A stretch of DNA of 64,000 nt. Source: Paraspadella gotoi (lineage: Eukaryota > Chaetognatha). The stretch spans positions 10,227,056-10,291,055 of the forward strand of contig CM119269.1 in the NCBI GenBank assembly GCA_051294375.1. The letters are read 5' to 3'. Below are positions 54,001 to 64,000 of the stretch, one piece after another (within the stretch, counting starts at the first letter, position 1; every line of letters begins with the position of its first letter). The notes beneath the pieces are model-generated. The model worked only from the letters and a program-made list of their open reading frames with translations, ran no database searches and was not told the DNA's origin. A program made the translations under genes and the position numbers.

Positions 54001-56634
54001 TTAAAAACCTTGTTACAAACGGTTGACGACTGACGCGCAAGATGAATTTCGAATAATGACCTGTCAACCAGTGATTTTCCTCGATGGGTTCATACGAATT
54101 TGGCAGGAAAAAAGGTTGGTTTTTTCACCGTATCTCTTGACGGTGATTAGTTATTCCTAGGAAAAAATTCTTCTCCGTATCTCTCGATGGTGATTGTTCG
54201 ATGGCTTACCACAAATTTGAGGGAAAAAGGTTATTTTTTTCTCCATATCTTACGACGGTGATTGGTCGAGGCCGCGAATACAGGAACTAAGGTAAGGTAT
54301 ACTCGCTATCTCAATCTGATATGCGGAAAGGAACCGGATTGGCTAATATTAAAAACTATCTAAAATTAATTCTAAACTATCTTTAAAGATTGCACAAACT
54401 TATCATTATATACCTTTTAAACCGGAAGTGAGCGCCATATATTGGCGGGGAAAGTCCATCTAGAGTAACTTTAGAAAATTTTCTATATTATAGTCGTTTT
54501 CAACACAAAAAATAGTACCAGAAACTTTGCGAGAACTGTAGGAATTCTATAGGTGGATATTTTTCTGGGAAGTCTAAGAGACAGTAATAATTGTTATATG
54601 AAATTGGTACAACCAATATAAAAATTATCCATTCATTTAATAAATAAGCTATGTTAGTGACAGAACCGTTCAATATAAGCAGTCCGTGAGCTTCGGATCA
54701 GGCTGTAACACCGTGTTACAGGCGGGTTAAGCACCCCGTCCTCCTTAACTGCAAGGCGACCACCGGGCTAGAACCCCGGACCTTTGGGTTGAGAGGTGAA
54801 TGACTTGCCTCCGGCACCAATGGCCGCTGATGAACGGTTGGTGGATTTTAGTCCACCATAATATATATTTTTTCTGGATCTTTTGAACTATGGACTGTGA
54901 ACAGTTTAAGTGGTGGTCCCCCTTTATAATAATTTGATATCTATTTAAAAACTATGTATGAGAGATATAAATTTTAAGAGAAAAAAAATTGTGCAAATTC
55001 TTCAACCGCCATCAAAGATCAAAAACATTTTGCTTTCACAGTTAAACTTTAATGTAAGTGAAAATGTAATAGTATTTTTTTTTTTTTTGCTACTGCTTTA
55101 CATTTGAAAACCGAAAAATGCATACATGCTGATTTACGTTAGTCATGGAAAAAATTAAGCGTTTATCCCGACCACCCCTCACCCCTATCCCAACCAAAAC
55201 GTCCTTTTCAAGCAACAGCAATTTTCAGAGGACGAACTCGCCGCTTACGAGAAAGAACTGGAGAGGCGCGAGATGGACGAAGAGGAAAAACAAAGAAAGT
55301 TAAATGCCAAGCATGCAAAAGCTGCCGATAACATGGTTAGTAAAATAAATAGCAGAGGGGAACGTTAGGTTATAGTTATATTTGGGCTAAATCGCAGATT
55401 CTCAGTCAACCTCTCACGACCTAACCGCTCTTACCTGATGGTAGTTAATTACACTCACAGTGTTTTTTTACTTTTATTACGTAATTTTTTATCGTCGCAT
55501 ATCGCTTTGCTGTTCGTTGCGACGATCTCGTAACGCTTTTTCGCAATAAGTGCGCGTAGGCGGTCGTCGTTGTTGTCGTCGGTCGTCGGTCGATGTCATT
55601 CAACTTATTGATGATCGCTCTTTTTTTATGATTAAGTTAATACATATTTCTTTTATTAGTTTTTTATCGTCGCAATCGCTTTGCGTTCGACGATCTCGTA
55701 ACGCTTTTTCGCAAAGTGGCGTAGGGTCGTCGTGTTGTCGTCGTCGTCGGCATTCCACTTATTGATCGCCTTTTTTATGATTAAATTTGGGTATATGAGC
55801 TGAAAGTTATATACGCTTCCCATCATCGATGTCCTTAAAATTGGGTCAGGACAGTTATTAAATATGTTTTGTTTACGTTTTATCAAAACAAACAAATATC
55901 CTCTATTTTATTTTTATTTCTCCTTCTCTCTCTCTTTATCTTTTAATTAAATGTAGTTATCTCTCTCTTTTTTCCCAGTGCTGATTTATCGGGGAAAAAA
56001 CCGAGTCTGCAGCTGGCTCTGAAGGGGCTTTTTCTTTTTCTCTCTTTCTCCTGCTGCCTTTTGATTTTTTCTTTTTTTCTGGCTGCCTCTGCTGCTGCCG
56101 TGCTGATTCGTCCGAAAACGATTTGGCTTCTTTTTTTTCTCTCTCTCTCTCTCTCTTTCTCTTTCTTTCTCTTTTTTTCTCTCTCACTCTTTTTTTTCTC
56201 TCTCTCTTTCTCTCTCTCTTTTTTAATTGATTTATATATAAAACATAATTTTCCTTTATCAAATTTGATTTTTTGAGTGTCAAAGTTTGTCATGGGTCCA
56301 TATTTTTTTATACAATTGCGACGATCCTTATGCTTTTAAGATTTTTTTATTATATATTTCTTTTCCATCACCGTCCGAAAAATCCTCAGACGGTTAATGA
56401 GAATCTTCTAGTATTTTACCTGAGTTTCAAAACCGTTATTTTTTCTCCTTTAAATTTTAGGAACTGGTCCGCAACGCTGCGGACGGTAATGTGGCAAGGA
56501 TGCAGGCCCAAGTCGCCGGCCAAGGGTCTCCAAATAATGGGCCAATCCACTTAGAAGGCCAAGTTCCACCGGGACCGCCACAGAACGAGGCTAAAGAGTC
56601 TTCAGTTCCAAAAGCTAAAAATCAAGATATTTAA
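42081..56634 (+). CDS. NUCB: Nucleobindin (NUCB1/NUCB2), Ca2+-binding secretory-pathway protein
   Basis: Golgi/secreted EF-hand protein; in vertebrates NUCB2 is also the nesfatin precursor. Eight exons in phase (429 aa; human NUCB2 420): 42081-42197, 42295-42686, 46071-46179, 46879-47017, 49221-49306, 49389-49538, 55213-55335, 56461-56634. Signal peptide [17 protein letters not shown]; then [38 protein letters not shown], a Lys/Glu-rich helix, [28 protein letters not shown]. Two canonical EF-hand loops are complete: [12 protein letters not shown] (about 248-259, split between exons 4 and 5) and [12 protein letters not shown] (about 299-310). The C-terminal heptad region is short. The tail is Pro/Gln-rich. 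Introns of 3.4, 2.2 and 5.7 kb host repeats, a gene and a transposon. Exon 7 has two possible acceptors 6 bp apart. Confidence 0.95.
42831..43469. mobile_element. F-family TIR element, cleanest copy
   Basis: 639 bp, bounded by CAGAAGGCTTCATATTATAA and its inverse, with TA on each side. The ends remain inverted and nearly identical for about 50 bp (through GGTACC...TTTTTTGTGACCAGAA). No coding capacity. Lies in nucleobindin intron 2. Confidence 0.85.
44340..44533 (-). repeat. D-family repeat, split by a hAT-type element
   Basis: Reverse copy of D ending GGGCATCACAAG, immediately followed by the element at 44534. D sequence resumes after 46004, which makes D the older insertion. Confidence 0.7.
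44864..45074 (+). mobile_element. SINE2, tRNA-like, forward copy
   Basis: About 210 bp matched, in reverse orientation, by 54653-54862. It has a B-box-like GGTTCTAGCCC (one mismatch to consensus) and a weaker A-box-like TGGTGCCGGAGG, then an internal hairpin around TGTAACATGGTGTTACA. Ends TATGGTGGACT... and ...GGTTCTGTCACTAAC. Confidence 0.75.
45335..45478. repeat. K-family foldback element
   Basis: Arms TTTGTTTACAAACAACGGGG...ACGGACATGTTT and their inverse enclose a short loop holding CATCAGCGCG. Shares the CGGACATGTTTCA and CATCAGCGC motifs with 57480-57655. Confidence 0.75.
46185..46521 (+). repeat. A-family repeat, partial plus full copy in tandem
   Basis: A tail-only copy (46185-46262) is followed by a full unit (46270-46521), both ending ATTGGTTGTACCAATTTCAT. 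It starts 5 bp after nucleobindin exon 3. Shorter pieces of the same tail lie at 8615-8680, 48018-48085 and 54601-54650. Confidence 0.8.
47060..47290. repeat. Diverged D-like repeat
   Basis: GC-richer stretch with TCTGTGATGCCC and GGTCACTGGCG, in the same order as in D but otherwise poorly matched. It begins about 40 bp after nucleobindin exon 4. Confidence 0.4.
47625..48424 (-). CDS. CD225/dispanin family membrane protein, nested gene
   Basis: Two exons in phase, 48325-48424 and 47625-47860 (111 aa). Dispanins (the family that includes IFITM and PRRT proteins) are small tail-side membrane proteins with one re-entrant helix and one full span. Seen here: a polar N-terminus (residues 1-33) with a few prolines; the CD225 core [19 protein letters not shown] with the family's membrane-proximal cysteines; [19 protein letters not shown], matching the GD...A...S..A conserved loop; and a final span ([20 protein letters not shown]). 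It lies wholly inside nucleobindin intron 4, on the opposite strand. Which dispanin subfamily it belongs to, and its function, cannot be read from the sequence. Confidence 0.88.
48836..49002. repeat. T-family short TIR element with CCCTAA-like core
   Basis: TTTACTTTCGCCACCCGGGG and its inverse (CCCCAGTCGGCGAAAGTA) bound 167 bp containing AACCCTTACAACCCCTAAC-type repeats. Lies in nucleobindin intron 4, upstream of the CD225 gene start. Confidence 0.8.
49763..50515 (-). mobile_element. E-family element, end 1 truncated
   Basis: Reverse copy starting GTCGGATCTGCCCACGATCA, with the same internal blocks as 37311-38120. It ends in the GACCGACAAAGTGAATTATA block, so the terminal hairpin is lost. 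Confidence 0.75.
50593..54575 (-). mobile_element. hAT-like DNA transposon with long inverted ends
   Basis: About 3.98 kb. The left 160 bp (50593-50755) and right 160 bp (54415-54575) are diverged inverted repeats sharing TTCCCAGAAA/CTCCCAGAAA, TTCTCGCA, ATGGACTTTCC and ACTTCCGGTTT in order. Flanks AAGAGACG (50585-50592) and AAGAGACA (54576-54583) match at 7 of 8 bases, as expected for an aged 8-bp hAT duplication. It carries a decayed transposase and lies in nucleobindin intron 6. Confidence 0.7.
51174..53916 (-). pseudogene. hAT-like transposase, broken frames
   Basis: About 750 residues in several exons. The order resembles hAT transposases: a catalytic-type acidic site ([11 protein letters not shown], near 52600), then [12 protein letters not shown] (near 52450) corresponding to the CxxHxLxL motif, an all-helical insertion ([14 protein letters not shown]...[16 protein letters not shown]), and a C-terminal region ending [14 protein letters not shown] at 51174. 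Introns with good borders exist, for example just after RLIM near 52165. The frame breaks in an A8 run near 53605, near a T7 run at about 53220 and near 52400, so this copy is probably dead. Superfamily assignment rests on motif order plus the target duplication, not on close similarity. Confidence 0.6.
54653..54862 (-). mobile_element. SINE2, reverse copy
   Basis: Matches 44864-45074 over its length in inverted orientation, with a few substitutions. It abuts an A-family tail (54601-54650), about 75 bp outside the hAT-like element. Confidence 0.78.
55490..56340 (+). repeat. G-family repeat in nucleobindin intron 7
   Basis: Partner of 32590-33420, with an internal partial duplication of the CGTCGCAATCGCTTTGCG block (55490-55610 and 55660-55770). 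Confidence 0.7.
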
Positions 56635-56750
56635 CATTCCACTCTTGCGCGCTTTTTAATTATAACTTAATACTCATTTGTAATTTATCGGTTGTCTCAG
56701 TACAAGAAGAAGGTAGCATTTGTATTCGTTTGTTTTCTTTATTCGGAGGA

Positions 56751-56756
56751 AATAAA
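56751..56756 (+). terminator. Candidate nucleobindin poly(A) signal
   Basis: AATAAA 117 bp after the stop codon, the first canonical hexamer in the 3' flank. Confidence 0.55.
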
Positions 56757-57479
56757 TTACAATGGTTTCCTCTTGGAATAGAATTGTCGAAACGAATTGT
56801 CTTTTTCTCTTTTTCATATGCAACATAAGACTTTTAAGAGTAATACATAGTATAACGTATTTTATTATTATTCTAAGTAAGTCAAAAAGTCAAACCATCA
56901 TCCTCTTGCAGTTAGACAGACCTAAAACCGAGAAAATACACAGTTACCAGTTTGGTTTAGCTTACTTTGGTTTAGTTAGATTGGTTTAGTTAAATTGGCT
57001 TGAAAACAGAGACAAAACTCTTCAAAAACAAATACATCAAGTACAGAAGTACATAGATCATGAAGAAATAAAATAATTTAAATAATAGAGGGGATAACTT
57101 TTAAGGAGATTAAGATTTGGGCCGACTGATCAAATGATTGATCGGTTGATTGATTATTTTTTTATAATTTATTATAATTAATGCCATACTGATCTGTTTT
57201 TTAACCGGATCTGCTTATCGTAGATACGGGTAACTTTACTATTCGACGTCCGCAACCAACTTTAACTACCACCGGTCGGTGCTTTGTTAATTTATTTAAT
57301 TTTGTTTTCCCTCTAGCGTCGAGTCTCAGTTTGAGCAATAATATACATTTTTTTTGTTCAGCAATACAAATTTTATAATAAATAATAATTGTTTTAAATT
57401 TATTTTAATTGCTATTTTTATTATTGAGGTAGAAAATGAATTGTTTGTTTACGTACGGGTTTTTTAAAGCAACATAAAT

Positions 57480-57655
57480 TTCGGACATGTTTCAGCTTCA
57501 ATGCAAGCGCAAAAACGAATTGATTTGTGAAACAAATATTTTCAGTCTCTTTCTCTATCTCTCTCTATCTCTCTTCAAACTTCAAAGACTGTGAAAATAT
57601 TTGTTTCACAAATCAATTCGTTTTTGCGCTGATGAAGGTTTACATGTCCGAAATT
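57480..57655. repeat. K-family foldback with 39-bp perfect hairpin
   Basis: 57506-57544 and 57592-57630 are exact reverse complements (39 of 39), separated by a 47-base TCTC-rich loop. Outside them lie CGGACATGTTT (57482 on) and its inverse ACATGTCCG (ending 57650). Confidence 0.88.
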
Positions 57656-57942
57656 TGTTTATTAATAAAACTCATTGAAGGTTAACAAACAAAAAAAGGA
57701 AAGAAAAAAAGAATATTTTTTAAACGGTTAGCAATTGGGTTAAGGTGGGTTAGGGATTAGGGGTGGTTAGGGGTAGTTAGGGATTTGTACTAAAAAGGTT
57801 TTCTCCCCTTACTAGTATCATTTTTTTATTTTTGCGTAGCGATATTTCTATACGTCGCTTATAATAAGCGAAAAAAAAACTGACCGCGAAATACAAAATT
57901 TTAACTCAGTCCCTTCATCCAATCAGAAATAATAGAATTTTA

Positions 57943-58396
57943 ATGCTATGGAGCAGACATAAGGATGGGACAGACGGATGCCGAGTGGGGGTGAATTTTA
58001 CTTTCGCAGACAGGCGTTAGGGGTGGTTTGTGGATTAGGGTAATTAGTTAATAATCTTTTTTATATAAATACTTTTAAATGGTTTTTCAAAGACGCCAAA
58101 ACCCCGGTCGGCGAATATAAAAATAAGCCGAAGATACTGCGATCCCACTTTAAATTTGTAATTTTCTTAAATCTTTAAACTGAATAATCATGCAAAAAAA
58201 CTCAAGGCAAAATTTTACTTTCGCCGACTGGGGTTTTGGCGTCTTTTAAAAAAACATTTAAAAATATTTATATAAAAAGATTATTAATTAATAACCCTAA
58301 TCCTCTAAACACAAACCACCCCAAACGCCTGTCTGCGAAAGTAAAATTCACCCCCACTCGGCATCCGTCCATCCCATCCTTATGTCTGCTCCATAG
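57943..58396. repeat. Large inverted pair of T-family elements
   Basis: Arms of about 180 bp (57943-58123 and 58214-58396) flank a 90-bp spacer. Each arm holds a T element (TTTTACTTTCGC..., telomere-like TTAGGG/CCCTAA core, ...CGGTCGGCGAA) plus the same outer 45 bp including CGGATGCCGAGTGGGGGTGA. A further piece of the outer flank recurs reversed at about 59832-59890. Confidence 0.8.
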
Positions 58397-61300
58397 TAGA
58401 TTCCTCCATAAATTTTTAAATTTGTCAGAACGTTTTTCTCTTTTTTTTCCATATTTTTTTGACACGCTAAACGTTTCTCTGATTACGCAAAATTTCATGA
58501 AAAAAATAAAAAATTAATAGTACCAATGGTTAGTGTTATGTCTCGAATAGATGGAACTAAGGGGTAACTAAGGCTTACCAATGGCATCCTCCACGCCAAT
58601 CGTTCTCTCAAATAATTTTTTTTATTTAATACATTTGAAAGGGAAAAAAAGAAAATTCAGAATGCAGGTTGCAGAAAGGGTACAGATAATCTGGACATAC
58701 TGACATGATAATCATGACCTTTTATGTCTTGTGAAATGGGATGATAAGTAATAGAATTAAATTTCTTGTATAAAGGTTGTTATATTTAAAAGAAAATTAA
58801 TCAATACAAATAAACACAATGATTCTTGCTTTGTCAAATATGTCGCCAGCTATGTAACTTTTTAAAATTTTATTATGATAAACGAGCAGCGTGTCAAGCT
58901 TTTTGTTTGCAGTTGAAGATAATAAAATGACAATTTTTTTTTCACAGACAAGAAGGTAGACGTCCAGACGGTTTATATCAATCTGAAAATATTTTTGTAT
59001 TTATCATTTTTCATATTTAAAAAAACATTTTATCCAGCTACTTCATAAATTTTTGCTTGTTTTTTACTTTAACTAAAAAATACAAGCAAATTTATAGAGT
59101 AGAGAAAATTTAATGGTAATCAAAATGTAATTTAGTCTTTCCTTTTTCAAATTACGAAAAGAAGAAAAAAAATTTCACATGCCTTCATTGAAATTTTTAA
59201 TGCAAAAAACTGTTATACTTTTAACTCCGATTTAAATAAAACGTGTAAAGATTTATGGATAAAATTTAATAAAACTATTTTAGAGAGGTGCCCCATGATT
59301 AGGGCTTTAATTTAATACCTCACCACATTCCTACCTCTTTTCTTTCCAAAGTTATTCAAGAAAATAACTTTTTTTACCGTTAGAGAAACTAAGGATTTGA
59401 ACTACGCAATACAAATCTTTGTTAAATAAAAATTTCGGCAAAGTGGGAGTATCTCAATTTATCCTATTGGTACAATACCTAAATTTTAAAATAAAACCTA
59501 AAGAAAAATTTTCCGTCCTAAGAGACATATAACTTTCAGGTGTACCCATCGTCTTACACATTTATGGATTATGCTAGAAAATCAGCAAAACGTTTTCTCT
59601 TTTTTTTAAATAGTTTGTACTAGCGGTCAGAAATCTAAGAAGAAACTCGAAAATTTTATTCTGAACAAGTTTTGCCTTTCCAGGCTGACGTTTATGACTA
59701 TATCTCGGAAACCATTGTAGAAATTTAAAAACGGTTTTTTGCAAGTTAATATTGATATCATCCTCCAGGGACCGGCATAAAAATATATAAAAAAATAAAC
59801 TAATATTGGCTCTCGAGTGAGGTAACTTTCCATAGCATTAAAATTCTATTATTTCTGATTGGATGAATGGACTGAGTTAAAATTTTGTATTATTGAGATG
59901 TAAGTAAAGTTTTGATGGTACCGTATCGAGTAGAAATAAGTTTAATTTAAATTTAAAAGAACAAAAATTATTTTACATTATTGAATTTTGCTTTCTTTTT
60001 TATTTGATACATGTATGTATGTAAATGAATGTTTCAACAACAAAAGCTATTATAGAAATAATAAATATTATAATTATAAGTATCTCCAAAACGACTACGA
60101 TTACAACCACATAAAGCTTTTTTTGGTAAAATGACGACAATGACAAAAAGGATAATATTTGAACCAAAACGTGGGTAAAAAGGCATTTTCGAGTCCTCAG
60201 TTTGTCCTTAAAATGTCGCGTGCGGTGAAACCACTTTATGTTAAAGTACTCCTTTGTCGTATTGCGAAAATGTGCTTGTTTCTTTCTCTCTCCAAAAATT
60301 AATATAAAAAACCGACATCGTCCCCATTCCAAAGTAACTAAACCTAGACTCTTTCAGATAATCGGCGAAGGAAAGCGGAAAATCTGAAATGGCACATTCA
60401 GACGTAACCAATCCCAAGTTTCCCGTTAATGGCTCAACACTGTCGATCGCCCCGCAATGACCATTGATCACTCTTTCCAGATGACCTTGCTGACCTCACA
60501 TTTTCAATCGCGCATTGAAGGAACAGACTGACAACGGCAACAGTTTGAACTCTAACAATAACAAATTAAAATTAGTTTTTTAAAATTACTGTTCCCCTCT
60601 AATTTTTTTCTCCTTTTCCTCTTCGTTATTCAACAATCTTTAATTTAATTTATTCTTTCTATATTCACTAATTTCTTATTCAATATTGTATTTGTTCATT
60701 TTCTTTACTATATGTCTCGACTTTTGCTTTCCTTCATTCTTTTTTTCTCTATTCTTTTGTTTGTTTGGTTTTTTTTATTCGTTTATCTTTCTTTTTTTTT
60801 ATTTGCTACTTTTTTCATTTTGTTATTTTTCTTTTATACATATATTTATACATTTTTTCTTATAGATTTGATTCGTACTTCTGTTTATTTTTATCATTTG
60901 CTTATTTTTCTTTAATCCACTTTTTCGGTCCGTTGGTCTCACCCCAAAATCTTGTCGGAGACAGAATATCGAATAATGATTATGCAAAAAAATTTTCGTC
61001 CGTCCGACCCCCCCCCGTTAGCATTAAACTCCAATTACAATTAGTGAATGGGGCGATTGACTTGAAATTTTGTATGAGGGTAGGAAAGTGTGTGATTGAG
61101 CCGGAAATCAAGTTGATTACGCTTTTATTTTTATATGAAATGTAAATTCAAGTTGCAATAATTAATTATTACTAAATTAGTAATTTATTATTTCGTAATT
61201 AATTAATTTATTAATTAATTTTTTGATCGAGATAGTTGTATGATTTAGAGGCGAAAGTAAGTGGAAAACGATTTTGATGCAAATAAAAAGGAGAGGGACA

Positions 61301-61569
61301 ATATTACAAATAAGACATGTATGGGTGTGTGCAATTGTGCATGTCATAATATTTGTAGTTGTGATGAATATTGTGGTGGTTGTAGTAATCTTAGCTTTTG
61401 TAGTTGCTTTTGTTATTAACTATAAATAGTCATCATTGTCGTCTTAGTTTTGGTTGTCGTACCAGTTCTGATTGTTGATATCGATAAAAAAAAAAAAAAG
61501 AAGATATAAATTAATTCAAATGTAAATCGTAAAAATTATATTTAATTTAAATTTACAGCAGATTCCGGC

Positions 61570-62015
61570 ACTATAATTAACTTGGTCGGTCGGTCGGTCC
61601 TCCCCCTCAATCTTGTCGGTAAGTTACTTAAATCATGTCAGAACATCGAATTATGATAAATTATGAAATTATCTGTCCGTCCATCCGTCCGTCGGTCCGT
61701 CCCCTCTTTGCTTTGAACCCCAATTAGTCATGATTGTATGTAGCGATTGACTTGAAATTTTGTATGTGGGTCGGAAAGTGTGTGATTAAGCAGGAAATAA
61801 AGTTTCGATGGAATCGTCCGAGTGGAAATGAGTTTAAATGGAAAAAACAAAAAACCTGTTTCACTAATTGATTATGCTTCTTTTCTTTTTATGCAAAATG
61901 TATTAATTAATCAATTAATCGTTATTGGCGTTATTGTCGTCTTCGTTGCAAACCAACAAGGGCGGATCTAATTAATTAATTATCAATTAATTATCGCTAA
62001 TGATCGTGGGCAGAT
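61570..62015 (+). repeat. E-family element, truncated
   Basis: Contains TCGGTCGGTCGGTCC, CGAATTATGATAAATTATGA, the AATTTTGTATGTGGGT block and end 2 (GATCGTGGGCAGAT). End 1 with its hairpin is missing. Smaller E pieces lie at 57195-57260, 59830-60000, 60925-61110 and 62165-62300. Confidence 0.7.
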
Positions 62016-63154
62016 AACGATAACGATACCAATACAAAAAGATTCATCATAATCCATCCATTCGATCTTGAGTAGTTGGACCTCAAACCCAAGGAGTGAC
62101 GGATGGACAAACTAACGGACAAACATATCGGTAAAGCAAGATCATCTCAAAATCTCAAATTGTAAAATACTCTGTTAGCTTTAAACGCCATTTACTTATG
62201 AGTAGATAAGGCGATTGACTTAAAATTTTCTGCGATTAAGCTGAAAATTAAGTTTTGAAAGAATCGTCCAAGTGGAAATAAGTATAAATAAAAAAAAATT
62301 AATCAATTTAATGTTGATTGTTTTTGCCTATATATAAAAGTTAAATATATATAACAACAAAAATAATTATAATTTATCAACTAATTAGGTTCTTACCGGT
62401 AAATGAATGTTTGCTCAAAGTGTATCAAGATGGATTCAGATTTTCAAAAACGTTCACACAAGTGATCACACATATATATACTTTAATTTAAAACACCTTT
62501 TATTCGATTTGAAATTCTCAACATGAGAGATCCCGGTCGACTTTTATCTGGCTCCTAAATTATGCAAATTAGCTTACGATCGAATTTGTCAGATAACGAT
62601 GACGCTTCTATTCGCGTAATTTTTAAACGTTTTATTATTGTAATATAATAAATAATTGAATATTATAGTTTTTAGAATATTATTTTATAATATAAATAAT
62701 TTATAGTATTTATACTAATATAAATAAGACAAAATAGCAATTAAATGAGATCTTGAATGCTTCTTTTTCTTACCAAAATGAGGAATTCAAAGAGATTTTT
62801 GCATAAAATAAAATATTAACTATTTTGCTTGTTTAAGTTCCTTATTACATATAATATAATATAATTTTGTATTATAAATTGTATAATTCATTCGTTTAAG
62901 TTACTATTATACGTGCTTTAATAAATAGGTAAATATGGAAAAACTTGATACAAGATTAAAATAACCAATAAAAGTAAAATTTAAAAAAAAATAATAATAC
63001 TAATATTAAAATTAGTATTTAATAATTTAATAATAATAATTAATAAAAAAATTATTTTAAAAATTACTGCAAGAAAGAATTTAATTATTTAAAATTATTA
63101 ATGAATATTTTCTATAATTTTTAAATAATTTTTAGTCATACGGTTCCATTAGGA

Positions 63155-63300
63155 TTGCTCACGTAGGAATACGTGGGAATACGTGGAATACGTGGGCGGA
63201 ATACTATGGGTGCAATTGTATGTGGCCCAATGCTACATGGGTGCAATCCTAGGGGCGCAATTTTATGGCCCATATAATACGTGGGCACAATACTGCTACC
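63155..63300. repeat. Degenerate minisatellite
   Basis: Repeated GGAATACGTGGG, GGGTGCAAT and TATGGCCCA words in a GC-richer island within AT-rich DNA. Units are about 10-20 bp and irregular. Confidence 0.6.
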
Positions 63301-64000
63301 ACCGTATATACATATAGATAAGTGAAAAGAATCCATTCAATATCATAATCAATGATTTAAGTTATTTATGTTTGAATGATCAGGAAGAAAATTAAATACG
63401 ATCTAATAAATATTACTAAATTTGAATAGCAAATACATAGATTGGACGATTGGATCCTTTTTTGTGTTTGAGGCAACATGAACCGGGACTCATTTTTTGA
63501 TATGGTATAAATAACTGTCTCTATTAATTTGTTTAATTTTCTGATCATAATCAAAAAACTACTTTCATTTAATAAAGAAAACAGAGAAATTTTGAGAGGG
63601 AAACTTACTTCCAAGATTTTAAAGAATTGCTTTTGTTTTATAAGTTTTTGAAATCAAATCATTAATTATAAAATTAATCGAAACCTATTGTCTGTAATAA
63701 TGATAGATTGCTTTGTTAATTCTTCAATCAACCAAATTGAAAAAGTGAGTAAACAAATTATGATTAAAAACAATGATAATATGATAACATTTTAATTGTT
63801 AACAACAACGATGAAGGCTAACAATTAGTTCAAAAATGTCCATTTTTATGTAAAAACATTATGTGTTATTGTTAACCATTAAAAAGTTATTATTTCGTCT
63901 CTAAATCAACACAAATGAAAATAAATATACAATGACTAAAACTAAAAAAAATCCGAGATAATTTTTTATAATTGAAAAAAGTTTGACTATGGATGCTCAA

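Larger units (their letters stand above)
56757..64000. other. Gene-poor right end
   Basis: No gene I can support. Contents are E, K and T repeats, low-complexity AT DNA, and a (G)TTAGGG-like tract at 57725-57780. Open frames here are AT-driven or lie in repeats. A fragment near 60241-60471 on the minus strand reads as plausible protein but is not assignable. Confidence 0.6.

Noticed and set aside
55943-56293. Minus-strand frames rich in Glu, Lys and Arg
   Set aside because: They come from CTCTCT/GAGAGA simple sequence in a G repeat; the second copy at 32905-33179 gives unrelated frames.
60241-60471. Minus-strand frame with a faintly sulfatase-like pattern (GHCGAIDS ... FADYLKESRFSYFGMG)
   Set aside because: The GKWH-type motif expected next is absent, no donor or neighbouring exon fits, and similarity is too weak to name it.

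Overview
The window is a stretch of an AT-rich invertebrate animal genome. Genes are split by many introns, and introns and intergenic spaces are packed with short dispersed repeats. Metazoan origin is supported by the gene set (EPS8, a TJAP1-type coiled-coil protein, nucleobindin, a CD225/dispanin protein, endosulfine, brambleberry) and by an HMG-box-like segment in RNA polymerase I subunit RPA1, a feature known from animal RPA1. The phylum cannot be fixed from the sequence. All gene models were assembled by hand from conserved residues, GT-AG boundaries and exact codon-phase agreement between exons.

Layout. 1-2276 (-): 5' part of a TJAP1/PILT-like gene, running off the left edge. 3034-13894 (-): a complete EPS8 orthologue, 18 exons, 832 aa, with inverted-repeat elements in its introns. 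14-18.3 kb: repeats, tandem tRNA-derived SINEs, a dead LINE fragment and an unidentified coding-like segment. 18328-18911 (-): a small candidate membrane protein, divergent from POLR1A (19195-27577 +, 24 exons, 1723 aa). 27737-28539 (+): an internally deleted RETSAT-like copy. 28960-34125 (+): brambleberry, 10 exons, 598 aa. 36063-36604 (+): endosulfine/ARPP19, 125 aa. 42081-56634 (+): nucleobindin, 8 exons, 429 aa, whose introns hold a CD225/dispanin gene on the opposite strand (47625-48424) and a 4-kb hAT-like transposon. From about 56.8 kb to the right edge there is no gene I can support, only repeats and AT-rich DNA.

Repeats form recognisable families, labelled here: A (about 250 bp, conserved tail ending in ATTGGTTGTACCAAT), D (about 270 bp, unclassified), E (about 0.8 kb, ends share GTCGGATCTGC, terminal hairpin), F (about 0.65-0.7 kb, TIR CAGAAGGCTTCA, TA duplication), G (about 0.8 kb, in two host introns), K (foldback with CGGACATGTTT near its ends), T (about 170 bp, TIRs around CCCTAA-like repeats), SINE1 and SINE2 (tRNA-like), and hAT elements. 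Nesting gives relative ages, for example SINE2 and a K element inside a hAT-type element inside D inside the nucleobindin gene.

The genes are a mixed housekeeping and cell-biology set (rRNA transcription, actin/EGFR signalling, cell junction, Ca2+-binding secretory protein, mitotic phosphatase control, nuclear fusion) with no evident shared pathway. The most unusual material is in the repeats: telomere-like sequence carried inside short TIR elements, long perfect hairpins, and a three-level transposon nest with an intact 8-bp target duplication.
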